Shown piece after piece: positions 10,102-19,300 of a stretch of 64,000 nucleotides of DNA (the stretch's first letter is position 1; each line of letters starts with the position of its first letter). The DNA lies in the NCBI RefSeq assembly GCF_000314005.1, contig NZ_JH980292.1:310001-374000 (forward strand), read 5' to 3'. This DNA comes from Spirulina subsalsa PCC 9445 (GTDB lineage: Bacteria > Cyanobacteriota > Cyanobacteriia > Cyanobacteriales > Spirulinaceae). The notes below the pieces were generated by a model. The model did not search any database and had not been told where the DNA came from. It was given only the letters and a program-made list of their open reading frames with translations. Both the position numbers and the translations under genes were made by a program.

Positions 10102-10234
10102 GATTGTAGGGTGCGTTAGGCGCTTTTTAAAACTGGAATCAAACTCAACCAAGTTTATCAGCGCCGTAATGCACCACAACCCTACTGATTCTTATGATTT
10201 CCCCTTCAACCTAGCGCCTAACACACCCTACGGG
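10102..10234. repeat. 133-bp MITE-like repeat (copy 2) and degraded relatives
   Basis: It is about 95% identical to the copy at 9278-9410. Further degraded pieces of the same family follow at about 10264-10325 and 10338-10408, recognisable by CGTAACGCA and GCCTAACGCACCCTA. No gene is seen in 10030-10445. Confidence 0.75.
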
Positions 10235-10445
10235 AATCGGTGCGTTACTGGGAATTGGTGTGTTACGGTGCTATTTCCTTGATTCTTGTGATTTCACCTT
10301 CTAGCAAGCGCGTAACGCAGCCTACAGAGGGAATTTGTGCGTTACGGCACTTATCAGATGGGTTGGATTTCATTTAATATTTAAGCAAGTGCCTAACGCA
10401 CCCTACTACTACGGCAACTATTATCAGTGGAGAAATAGTGTAACT

Positions 10446-11030
10446 ATGCCAAAAACCATGACCCCTTTAACCTTAAATTTAGACCAAGTTAATCTAAGTC
10501 ATGAACAGTTTTATCAGTTGTGTCAAAATAATCGCAACTTAAACTTTGAACGCACGGCTCAAGGAGAATTAATTATTATGCCACCTGTTGGAGGGGATAG
10601 CGGCAATCGAGAAGCCGATTTAATCATTGATTTGGGAATCTGGAATCGACAAACTAACCTAGGCTATATCTTTAGTTCCTCCACTGTATTTATATTACCC
10701 AATGGTGCCAACCGTTCCCCCGATGTGGCATGGATTCGCCAGGAACGTTACGCCGCATTAACCCCCGAACAACGGCAGAAATTCCCCCCCATTGCACCGG
10801 ATTTTGTAATTGAATTAAGGTCAGCAACTGATGATTTAAAAATGCTCCATAATAAAATGCAAGACTCTATGGACGCGGGGGTACAATTAGCATGGCTCAT
10901 TAACCCCCAACAGCAACAAGTAGAAATTTATCGGTTGGGGAAAGAGGTAGAAGTGCAGGATTTACCCGCAGAGTTATCCGGTGAGGAAATATTGCCCGGG
11001 TTTAGGTTGAGTTTGCCCAGGTATTTGTAG
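10446..11030 (+). CDS. Uma2-family putative endonuclease
   Basis: This second Uma2/DUF820 protein (194 aa) belongs to a different subgroup from its neighbour. Its motifs are GELIIMPPVGGDSGNREADLI, SSSTVFILPNGANRSPDVAWI (candidate catalytic Asp) and PDFVIELRSATDDLKMLHNKM (candidate Glu), with a C-terminal beta strand LPGFRLSLPRYL. I choose the ATG at 10446; an upstream ATG 37 codons earlier lies in degraded repeat sequence and its translation is not family-like. It transcribes away from the other Uma2 gene. Confidence 0.8.
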   Translation: MPKTMTPLTLNLDQVNLSHEQFYQLCQNNRNLNFERTAQGELIIMPPVGGDSGNREADLIIDLGIWNRQTNLGYIFSSSTVFILPNGANRSPDVAWIRQERYAALTPEQRQKFPPIAPDFVIELRSATDDLKMLHNKMQDSMDAGVQLAWLINPQQQQVEIYRLGKEVEVQDLPAELSGEEILPGFRLSLPRYL

Positions 11031-11050
11031 TTGCCAGAAAAACGCCCAAA

Positions 11051-11083
11051 GAAAAACGCCCAAAGTACAAAGACTTTGAGCGC
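11051..11083 (-). terminator. Terminator after ilvB
   Basis: On the minus strand GCGCTCAAAGT pairs with ACTTTGGGCG across a short loop, followed by TTTTTC. It begins 26 bases after the ilvB stop. Confidence 0.6.
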
Positions 11084-11108
11084 TGCTTCTGATTACCCAA
11101 TATCCCGC

Positions 11109-12986
11109 TTAGAGTTTTGTTCCACACTCGGAGCAGAATTTGTGAGCCGTTGAATTTTTCGCCCCACATTGGCTACAGTGGATAATGCCCACCGCTTGGT
11201 CAATTTTGCTCTTTTCGGGTAAACCCAACATTTGAGCGTTACTCTTGCCGGGGGCAATCATGGGATAACAGTTTTCATCCTGCTTGACATGGGCATCCAC
11301 CAACACCGGACCGTTATGAGCTAACATTTCTGCGATCGCCTCTTTCAAATCCGACCGCTTCTGAACTAACATTCCCTTAACCCCGAAAGCATCCGCTAAC
11401 TTGACTAAATCCGGCATCCCAGCCTGCATATTCGAGGCCACATAGCGCTCCCCATAGAAAGTCTGTTGCCACTGCCTCACCATCCCCTGCCAGCCATTAT
11501 TGACGACCACAGTCTTGACATTAATCCCATACTGTGCTAGGGTCGCAAGTTCCTGTAAATTCATTTGGAAACTGGCATCACCGCTAATACAAATCACCTG
11601 CTCCTCGGGTAAAGCCACTTTCACCCCCATAGCCGCAGGTAGACCATAACCCATTGTTCCCAAACCTGCACTAGAAATCCAGCGACGGGGGCCATAGTTA
11701 ATAAACTGCGCCGCCCACATTTGGTGCTGACCGACATCCGTCGTGTAATAGGCATAGGGGGCTTGACGGCCAATTTCCACAATCACCTCTTGAGGAGATA
11801 AACTCGACCCATGATGAGGCACCACTAAAGGATAATCTCTCCGCCACTCCTTAATCTGCTCTAACCAAGCATGGGTACGGTCATCACTCGGAGGAATATT
11901 CAACTCGTGAACGCGACCTAAGATTTGGTTTAACACCACCTTCACATCGCCCACAATCGGCACATTGGGGGCTTTATTTTTGCCCACTTCCGCCGGGTCA
12001 ATATCAATGTGGATAATTTGGGCTTTACAAGCAAACGCCTCTAATTTCCCCGTTACCCGGTCATCAAAGCGCGCCCCGACCGCAATCAACAAATCACATT
12101 CCGTTACTGCAAAGTTGGCGTAGGCCGTGCCGTGCATTCCCAACATTCCCACGGACAGGGAATGATTTTCGTCAAAAGACCCCAAGCCCATTAAAGTGGT
12201 TGTGACCGGGATTTGGAAATGTTCCGCCAACTGCTTCAACTCTTGATGAGCCCCTGACGTAACCGCCCCGCCCCCAATGTAGAGCAATGGCCGTCTGGCT
12301 TCCTGCATTAACTGAATCGCCGCGTTAATTTGGCGGGGATTGCCCTTAATCGTGGGACGATAGCCTGCTAACTTGACCTCACCGGGATTCACAGGCACAT
12401 AATTACACTCTTCGAGTCCCACATCTTTGGGGATATCCACCAACACCGGACCGGGGCGGCCTGTACTGGCAATATGGAAGGCTTCGGCGATAATGCGCGC
12501 CATATCTTCGGCCTGTCTCACCACATAGGAATTCTTGACAATGGGTAGGGTAATGCCCCAGATATCTGTTTCTTGGAAGGCATCCGTTCCAATGGCCGCC
12601 CGTCCCACCTGTCCGGTAATCACCACCATGGGAATAGAATCTAGATGAGCCGTCGCAATCCCGGTGACTAAGTTCGTCGCCCCCGGTCCAGAAGTGGCAA
12701 AACAAACCCCCACTTTCCCCGTAGCGCGAGCATAACCATCGGCCGCATGGGAGGCACCCTGTTCATGTCGCACTAGGATATGTTGGACATCGCCTCTGGC
12801 TTCGGCTCGATAAATTTCATCATAAATCGGCAGAATGGCTCCGCCGGGATAACCAAAAATATGTTTCACCCCATGACGCACAAGACTATCAATGAGGGCA
12901 AAAGCTCCAGTACAACGGGTGGGAGCTTGGGTCGAAGAACTAGATTGTGGAACGCTTGAAGAAACCACGGCTATTTTTTGCAACAA
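11109..12986 (-). CDS. ilvB: Acetolactate synthase large subunit with C-terminal zinc ribbon
   Basis: IlvB condenses pyruvate with pyruvate or 2-oxobutyrate using thiamine diphosphate, the first common step of branched-chain amino acid synthesis. Seen are the N-terminal [16 protein letters not shown], catalytic Glu in [19 protein letters not shown], the central FAD-type domain and the ThDP motif [29 protein letters not shown]. After the normal end ([15 protein letters not shown]) come ~40 extra residues holding Cys604, Cys607, Cys618 and Cys621 (CSQC and CSEC), a CxxC-x10-CxxC zinc ribbon that ordinary IlvB lacks. The start is a TTG with no clear ribosome-binding site, so the N-terminus is uncertain. 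No ilvN is adjacent. Confidence 0.92.
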   Translation of the reverse strand: MLQKIAVVSSSVPQSSSSTQAPTRCTGAFALIDSLVRHGVKHIFGYPGGAILPIYDEIYRAEARGDVQHILVRHEQGASHAADGYARATGKVGVCFATSGPGATNLVTGIATAHLDSIPMVVITGQVGRAAIGTDAFQETDIWGITLPIVKNSYVVRQAEDMARIIAEAFHIASTGRPGPVLVDIPKDVGLEECNYVPVNPGEVKLAGYRPTIKGNPRQINAAIQLMQEARRPLLYIGGGAVTSGAHQELKQLAEHFQIPVTTTLMGLGSFDENHSLSVGMLGMHGTAYANFAVTECDLLIAVGARFDDRVTGKLEAFACKAQIIHIDIDPAEVGKNKAPNVPIVGDVKVVLNQILGRVHELNIPPSDDRTHAWLEQIKEWRRDYPLVVPHHGSSLSPQEVIVEIGRQAPYAYYTTDVGQHQMWAAQFINYGPRRWISSAGLGTMGYGLPAAMGVKVALPEEQVICISGDASFQMNLQELATLAQYGINVKTVVVNNGWQGMVRQWQQTFYGERYVASNMQAGMPDLVKLADAFGVKGMLVQKRSDLKEAIAEMLAHNGPVLVDAHVKQDENCYPMIAPGKSNAQMLGLPEKSKIDQAVGIIHCSQCGAKNSTAHKFCSECGTKL

Positions 12987-13043
12987 TATATTTGTACTGT
13001 TTTTGAGATTTTTCTGTGGGGTTCACAGAAGATGAGCAACGCC

Positions 13044-13090
13044 CTAGGGTTAAGGCACTAGGGTTAAGGCACTAGGGTTAAGGCACTAGG
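13044..13090. repeat. 14-bp tandem repeat, 3.4 copies
   Basis: Three perfect tandem copies of CTAGGGTTAAGGCA plus a partial fourth lie about 60 bases upstream of the ilvB start. The rest of the 12987-13359 gap holds an IS200/IS605-type right-end relic at 13169 and no visible gene. Confidence 0.85.
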
Positions 13091-13168
13091 ATGAGCGATA
13101 GTGTAGGCCGCTACAGATCAGCGCGCTATTGACGAGGTTAACCTGAGACGGCGACTTTTTGGCGTTCC

Positions 13169-13203
13169 TTGACACTCCCCAGTCCAAAGTCAAGGGGATT
13201 CTC
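13169..13203 (-). repeat. IS200/IS605-type right-end relic
   Basis: On the minus strand this reads GAGAATCCCCTTGACTTTGG followed by ACTGGGGAGTGTCAA: GAATCCCC, an interior loop, GGGGAGTGTCAA. It matches the right-end pattern of the intact tnpB element at 28766. No transposase lies beside it. Confidence 0.65.
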
Positions 13204-13359
13204 AGTTCGTTGGGAGTCCATTGACTTTACCCTCCTTATCCGAGATCACTATAGCACAGAGGCAGGCTATCGGCGAAGAGAAAGCCGCTCTAGAAGGGTG
13301 GGGCTTGTGCTAACATTGTCTACCTTTGGGTAACTTTGTCCGGATTTTTACGAGCGATT

Positions 13360-13722
13360 TTATTGATCCGAATTGATCAGATCCGAGGGGGGGCGATCGC
13401 TACTCCAAGCCCACCACACCTGTCCACAGTCGCACTCATAGAACTCCTGCCATTTACGGCGATAGTCTTCACTGATTACAGGGGCGCGGCGATTAATCCA
13501 AACTCGTTGGGCCTGGTAAGAGGAAGCCCCACAACGGGGACAACAAAAAGAAAAGGCGTGTTTAGCTTGTTCTGTCCAAGGGGGTGGGGTGGGATCAAAA
13601 GCTTCCATGACTTGGGGGTGCAAAGGGTTAAAGCCTAGCTTACCAAACTTCAGCGACAGACCACTAGCGGGCTGTAATAGATTGACGCTCCCATCGCTAA
13701 AAGCGAGGGATTCCCTGTTCAT
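13360..13722 (-). CDS. Conserved hypothetical zinc-ribbon protein
   Basis: The 120-residue protein has a C-terminal zinc ribbon: CCPRCGA (about residues 60-66) and CDCGQVWWAWSSDRPP near the end. I know of no assigned function, but the WTEQAKHAFSFCCPRCGASS core looks like a cyanobacterial conserved protein. The first 14 residues (MNRESLAFSDGSVN) are encoded by the right end of a decayed IS200/IS605 element (13682-13715). The ATG overlaps the stop of the tnpB remnant as ATGA. The native start was probably replaced or lies near LLQPASGL. Confidence 0.65.
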   Translation of the reverse strand: MNRESLAFSDGSVNLLQPASGLSLKFGKLGFNPLHPQVMEAFDPTPPPWTEQAKHAFSFCCPRCGASSYQAQRVWINRRAPVISEDYRRKWQEFYECDCGQVWWAWSSDRPPSDLINSDQ

Positions 13723-13880
13723 CCAGTTACCTTATCTAGGAGGCTTTCACCTAATAGACAGTGGGTAGTCTGTCCAAGGGCTTGAATTTCTGTCCGCCCG
13801 ACAGTATTCGCTTTTTGAAGTAGGTTTTTAGCGGCGTTTTCATCCCTATCCAAAACACAACCACAAGAACAAATCAATGT
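13719..13880 (-). pseudogene. tnpB: tnpB C-terminal remnant
   Basis: Translation of the minus strand gives a zinc-finger end CSCG, the RuvC-III motif CVLDRDENAAKNLL, then GRTEIQALGQTTHCLLGESL and a stop at 13719. This is the conserved C-terminus of TnpB. Nothing of the N-terminal or RuvC-I and II regions remains, so no nuclease can be made. Confidence 0.75.
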
Positions 13881-13925
13881 GTTATGTTAGAGTTATAGCA
13901 TTTCACTGCACTAACTGTCAAGGGT

Positions 13926-14021
13926 ATGGAAATTAATTATTTTAAGACTCGCCGGGCTACATTTAATCTCACTGTCTACATAGTCTTGGTGAATAAATAC
14001 CGTAGAAATATGTCGAGAATC
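13926..14021 (+). pseudogene. tnpA: tnpA (Y1 transposase) N-terminal remnant
   Basis: The frame MEINYFKTRRATFNLTVYIV followed by LVNKYRRNM matches the N-terminal strand of IS200-type HUH transposases, whose usual form is LTYHIVLVTKYRR. The HUH motif and catalytic tyrosine are absent, because the frame runs into left-end sequence. It is divergent from the tnpB remnant, the IS605-type arrangement. Confidence 0.65.
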
Positions 14022-14204
14022 AGGATTCCCCTGAATATTAGTTGTGCTTCGCTGTCTTATATTGGTCGGCTTTTCATCTCATCGGTAAAACCGAGAGCCT
14101 TTGCTGCGCAACGTTTCACGAACAAGCCGACATTTTAGGTAAAAAAGAGTATTATCCCATCGAGCATTTCAACAATTGTCAATTTTTGACGGGTTGAAAT
14201 CGAT

Positions 14205-14240
14205 GGAATCCCTGTCCGTTTAGGGTGGGGTGGATGTCAA
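14205..14240 (+). repeat. IS200/IS605-type right-end relic
   Basis: GGAATCCC, a G-rich stretch and GGTGGATGTCAA follow the right-end pattern in plus orientation, 20 bases before the next gene. Just upstream, CCATCGAGCATTTCAAC (from about 14157) and GTTGAAATCGATGG form an imperfect inverted repeat. Confidence 0.5.
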
Positions 14241-14260
14241 CAGCGATAATATATCGGTAA

Positions 14261-16258
14261 ATGGTGAATGATTGGCGAATTTGGTTAGAGGCCAATCCTC
14301 TACGGGTGACTCCTGAGACTCCCCTTAAGGAAATTTTGGCCCGAATGCAGGCCGCCCAGTGCCCAGAAAATGCCCCTCTCGCCCTCGTTGGGGAGCAAGA
14401 TCGACCCTTGGGGCTTTTTAGCCTCGAAACTTTGCTCTATGGTGTGTTAAAGGGGGAAGAGTGGCTGAATTTGACAGTGGGTGAGGTGATGGAATCCCTG
14501 CCTCCTCCGGTGCGAGTCTGTGGGGATTGTCTCGTTGCTCCTGCGCTGGATGATTCTCCCTATTTTCCGGTAGTGGATGAACAGGATCGATTTGTGGGGG
14601 TGATCCGTCAGGGGAATTTGCGATTGTATCAAACTCTTGAGCCTATGGGTCGGGAACAAGCGGCAGAGGTGGAAGGGGAGCAATTCTTCGGTAAAATGAG
14701 CCAATCTCTTCAGGAGGCGTTTGATTTACCCCGCTTGCTCCAGAAGACGGTACAGGAAATTCAAAGGTTGTTGGGGGTGGATCGGGTGTTGGTCTATCAA
14801 ATCCAACCCCAGTATATTCCCTTAGCTCCGGCACTAGGGACAAAAATTGCTGAAGCGGTGGGGGAGAATCTTCCGCCTTTGACGGGAGTTCATTTCCCTT
14901 CGGACAATTTCCCCTCTAGTTGTTCCTATTGCTATCAACAAGGGATTATTCACAGTCCGGGGGATACACAACAGGAGGAGATGCCTTTGTGCTTGCACCA
15001 GTTTATTGAACAGTCTCAAAGTCGTGGGACGTTGGTTGTGCCTATTCTGCAACGGGAGAGTCTCTGGGGATTGTTAATTGTGCAACAAGGCAGAGAAACT
15101 AGAGACTGGAAACGCTTGGAAATTCGCCTTTTGCAACGGATTGCGGGTCAGTTGGCGATCGCAACTTACCAATCCGAACTTCAGGACACCTTACAGCAAG
15201 AACTCTACCAACGCCAACAAACTCAGCAAGCTTTATCTATCAGTCAACAGCGTTTAGAATACCTGCTCATCTCTAGCCCCGGTGTTCTTTATACTTGTAA
15301 TATCCAAGAAGGGCGAGCGACGTTTATCAGTCAGAATGCCGAAAAGCTGATAGGTTATAGTCTTGCCGAAATGATGCAACCCGGTTTTTGGTTACAGCAT
15401 CTTCATCCTGACGATCAAGCGTTAATTGAGCAATCTGGATTATTGAACCTTTTGGCACAAGAACACTATCATTTAGAATACCGTTTTCTCCATCAGGATG
15501 GCTCTTACCGTTGGATCTATGATCAGATTAAAGTGATCTACGATGAAACAGGCAACCCCATTGAGATCATCGGCTATTGGTTGGATATTAGCGATCGCAA
15601 AGTCACGGAATTTAAACTAAGAAAATCCCTCCAAGAGAAGGAAATCCTACTCAAAGAAATTCACCACCGGGTTAAAAATAACTTGCTTGTCGTTTCCCAT
15701 CTGCTGGAATTTCAAGCGGAATATCTCCAAAGTCCTGAACTGGTTAAAACCCTCGAAGATAGCCAAAATCGGATTTATTCGATGGCATTAATTCATGAAA
15801 AGCTCTATCACTCCACAGGGCTAGATTTAATTGATTTTGGAGAATATCTCACCGCTTTATTAGAAAACCTGATTGAAACCTATCAAGTGAGTGAACAACA
15901 GATCGGATTTTCTCTTTCCATTGAGCCTGTTTTTCTCAATATTGAAACCGCCCAACCCTGCGCCCTAATTGTTAACGAACTCCTGAGTAATGCGTTAAAA
16001 CACGCTTTTCCAGATGGCCGCAAAGGACAAGTTTATTTAGAGCTTAAACAGGATGCAGAACAATGGATTCAAATTAAAGTACAAGATAATGGCATTGGCT
16101 TCCCTCCATCTCTTGATTTTCGTCAGGTTGAATCATTAGGGATGGAGTTAGTCTGTACATTAACAGAACAAATTGAAGGAAAAATTAAGCTGGATCGAAC
16201 TCAAGGAACTTGCTTTGAACTCAGGTTTAAAGAACTGAATTATCCCCAACGAGTTTAG
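14261..16258 (+). CDS. CBS-GAF-PAS hybrid sensor histidine kinase (HisKA_2 type)
   Basis: This is a 665-residue soluble sensor kinase. Order: a CBS-like pair (about 8-125), a phytochrome/cyanobacteriochrome-like GAF domain (about 155-300), PAS with PAC (331-448), a HisKA_2 dimerisation domain with EIHHRVKNN (phospho-acceptor probably His469) and an HATPase (N-box NELLSNALKHAF at 572, DNGIGFP at 609). In the GAF, Cys244 (PLCLHQF) falls where cyanobacteriochromes attach bilin, but the usual following His is Leu; Cys221 and Cys224 are extra. It may be a light sensor or have lost its chromophore. No response regulator is adjacent. Confidence 0.82.
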   Translation: MVNDWRIWLEANPLRVTPETPLKEILARMQAAQCPENAPLALVGEQDRPLGLFSLETLLYGVLKGEEWLNLTVGEVMESLPPPVRVCGDCLVAPALDDSPYFPVVDEQDRFVGVIRQGNLRLYQTLEPMGREQAAEVEGEQFFGKMSQSLQEAFDLPRLLQKTVQEIQRLLGVDRVLVYQIQPQYIPLAPALGTKIAEAVGENLPPLTGVHFPSDNFPSSCSYCYQQGIIHSPGDTQQEEMPLCLHQFIEQSQSRGTLVVPILQRESLWGLLIVQQGRETRDWKRLEIRLLQRIAGQLAIATYQSELQDTLQQELYQRQQTQQALSISQQRLEYLLISSPGVLYTCNIQEGRATFISQNAEKLIGYSLAEMMQPGFWLQHLHPDDQALIEQSGLLNLLAQEHYHLEYRFLHQDGSYRWIYDQIKVIYDETGNPIEIIGYWLDISDRKVTEFKLRKSLQEKEILLKEIHHRVKNNLLVVSHLLEFQAEYLQSPELVKTLEDSQNRIYSMALIHEKLYHSTGLDLIDFGEYLTALLENLIETYQVSEQQIGFSLSIEPVFLNIETAQPCALIVNELLSNALKHAFPDGRKGQVYLELKQDAEQWIQIKVQDNGIGFPPSLDFRQVESLGMELVCTLTEQIEGKIKLDRTQGTCFELRFKELNYPQRV

Positions 16259-16355
16259 GGCTTGAGTTGGGAGCAGGGGAGTAGGGGGGGAGGGGGAGCA
16301 GGGGAGACGAGCAATTAAGACTTATTCCCTATTCCCTGTTCCCCGTTCCCTTCAA
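16259..16355. repeat. Heptamer repeat block between convergent genes
   Basis: G-rich (GGGAGCAGGGGAG) and complementary C-rich (TATTCCCTGTTCCCCGTTCC) arrays face each other. They could fold into a hairpin between the kinase and gltB 3' ends. No conventional terminator is seen. Confidence 0.6.
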
Positions 16356-19300
16356 TTAACTACCCCCAATTCGAGCCACATCACGGGCATTCTCTTCAAA
16401 AGCAGCGCTTAGGGCATCATCGCCACTTAAACCCGCTTGTAGAGCCTTCTGGATGGCTTGTAGCACCCGTTTGTAATCCCGAGGCATAACTTTCACGAAC
16501 TTGGGTCGCATTTCCTCCCAATTCTCTAAAACCTGTTGTGCTTTCCGACTTTGGGTATATTTAGCGTGGTTTTGGATCATTTGGTGAATCTCGGTGATCT
16601 CTTCGGGATCTTCCAAGGTTTCTAAGTCCGACATCTCGGTATTACAACGGCTGGCAAAATCCCCCGCTTCATCCAAGACGTAGGCAATCCCGCCACTCAT
16701 CCCAGCGCCAAAATTGCGCCCGGTACTACCGAGGACGATCACTTTTCCGCCCGTCATGTACTCACAGGCATGATCTCCTACTGCTTCCACCACAGTCCGG
16801 ACTCCAGAGTTCCGCACACAGAAGCGCTCCCCGGCGACTCCGCCAATATAGGCCTCGCCTCCGGTGGCTCCGTAGAAGGCTACATTACCGATGATGATGT
16901 TTTCTTCGGGAACAAAGCTAGAAACGGGGGGAGCATAAACAATGACTTTGCCGCCACTGAGTCCTTTTCCAAAGTAGTCGTTGGCATCCCCTTCTAACTC
17001 TAGGGTGACTCCCTTGGGAACAAAGGCCCCAAAGCTTTGACCTGCGCTGCCTTGGAAGTGCAAATGCACTGTATCCTCCGGCAGGCCGTCCCAGTGACGT
17101 TTGGTGATTTCGTTGCCCAAAATCGTCCCCACTACCCGATTAGTGTTTTTAATCGGTAAGGTGGCCTTCACTTTTTCGCCGTTTTCAATGGCAGGTTTGC
17201 ACAAATCCAACAGGGTGGTCATGTCAAGGGATTTGTCTAAGCCATGATCTTGGGTCATTTGGCAATAGCGCCCTACTTCAGGCCCCACTTCGGGCTGATA
17301 GAGAATCTTAGACAAATCAATGCCTTTGGCTTTCCAATGATCAACCGCTTGTTTGGCTTCTAATACATCGGTCCGACCGACCATTTCGTTGATGGTGCGG
17401 AATCCGAGTTGCGCCATGATTTCCCGTAATTCTTGGGCGACAAACTTCATAAAGTTAACCGTATATTCGGGATCTCCGATGAAGTTTTTGCGCAGTTCGG
17501 GGTTTTGGGTGGCGATACCTGCGGGACAGGTGTTCATGTGGCAAACGCGCATCATGATGCAGCCGAGGGTGACGAGGGGGGCGGTGGAAAAGCCGTATTC
17601 TTCCGCGCCGAGGAGGGTGGCGATCGCAATATCTCGCCCGGTTTTCATCTGACCATCGGTTTCTACGGCAATCCGAGAACGCAGATTATTTAACACTAAG
17701 GTTTGATGGGTTTCGGCTAATCCTAACTCCCACGGTAAGCCCGCGTGCTTAATCGAGGTCTGGGGAGAGGCCCCGGTTCCCCCATCAAACCCGGAAATCA
17801 GCACCACGTCGGCGTGGGCTTTGGATACCCCGGCCGCAATCGTTCCGACTCCCACCTCTGAGACTAACTTCACACTAATCCGGGCTTCCCGATTGGCGTT
17901 TTTCAGGTCGTGGATGAGTTCCGCTAAGTCCTCAATGGAATAAATATCATGGTGGGGCGGCGGGGAAATTAAACCCACACCGGGGGTTGAGTGGCGCACT
18001 TTAGCAATCCAAGGATAGACCTTCCGGCCGGGCAGTTGTCCCCCTTCTCCGGGTTTCGCCCCTTGCGCCATCTTGATCTGAATTTCTTTCGCTTGGGACA
18101 AGTACAAACTGGTGACACCAAAGCGCCCCGAAGCCACCTGTTTAATGGCGCTATTTTTCGAGTCGCCCCGTTCATTAGTCCAAGTATAGCGTTCTGGGTC
18201 TTCCCCCCCTTCCCCAGTGTTGGAACGGCCGCCGATGCGATTCATGGCAATGGCTAGGCTTTCGTGGGCTTCTTTGGAAATCGACCCATAACTCATCGCC
18301 CCGGTTTTGAAGCGTTTCATAATCGCTTCAATGGGTTCTACTTCCTCTAAGGGAATGGGATCCCGGGCTTTGAACTCCAACAGACCGCGCAGGGTGAAAT
18401 ACTGCTTGTTCTGTTCGTTAATCAAGACCGCATATTTCTTATACAGGTCATAGTCCCCGGTTTGCACGGCTTTTTGTAAGCTGTGGATGGCTTCGGGACT
18501 CAACAGGTGCGCCTCGCCATCTTTGCGCCATTGATACTCCCCACCCACATCTAAGGTGTGACCATTGGTGGGACGGTCGGGGAAGGCGTGGCTATGGCGT
18601 AAAATAGCCTCTTTCGTAATGACTTCTAAATCTGACCCTTCAATGCGGGAAGCAGTCCAAGAGAAGTATTTATCCACCACCGAATGATCTAAGCCAATGG
18701 CCTCGAAAATTTGCGCCCCTCGGTAACTTTGAATGGTGGAAACCCCAATCTTCGAGGCGACTTTAATCACGCCTTTAGTCGCCGCTTTGATGTAATTCTT
18801 ACAGGCCTTGTCGTATTCCACATTCACCAGTAAGCCCTCTTGGATCATCTGGTCGATGGTTTCAAAGGCTAAGTAAGGGTTAACGGCACAGCAACCATAG
18901 CCAATTAAGGTGGCGTAGTGGTGAACTTCCCGAGGTTCGCCGGACTCTAGGATTAAGCCCACACGGGTACGGGTGCCTTCCCGAATCAGGTGATGGTGTA
19001 ACCCCGCAACGGCTAATAAGGCGGGAATGGGGGCATGATTGGTATCTACGCCCCGGTCGGAGAGAATAATTAGGTTGATGCCGTCGTTAATGGCCTGACT
19101 GGCTTGGCTAAATATCTCCTCCATCCGACCTTCTAGCCCTTGAACTCCGGCTTTAGGGTCAAAGAGGATGGGCAGGGTAATCGATTTAAAGCCGCCCTCG
19201 TCTACATATTTTAATTTAGCTAACTCCCCATCGGTCAGAATGGGGGTCGGTAGGCTAATCAAATGACAGCTTTCGGGTTGGGGTTCCAGTAGGTTCCGTT

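Larger units (their letters stand above)
13682..14110. mobile_element. Decayed IS200/IS605-family element
   Basis: Minus-strand right-end hairpin at 13682-13715 (TTGACGCTCCC...GGGATTCCC), a tnpB C-terminal remnant on the minus strand, a divergent tnpA N-terminal remnant on the plus strand, then a left-end-like hairpin TCGGTAAAACCGA near 14076. The left end aligns with TCGATAAAATCGA in the intact element at 28766-30111, including TTCATC before it. Most of both genes is deleted. Confidence 0.7.

Noticed and set aside
17353-18257. Long open frames antisense to gltB
   Set aside because: They are shadows of a strongly conserved gene and have no start signals.
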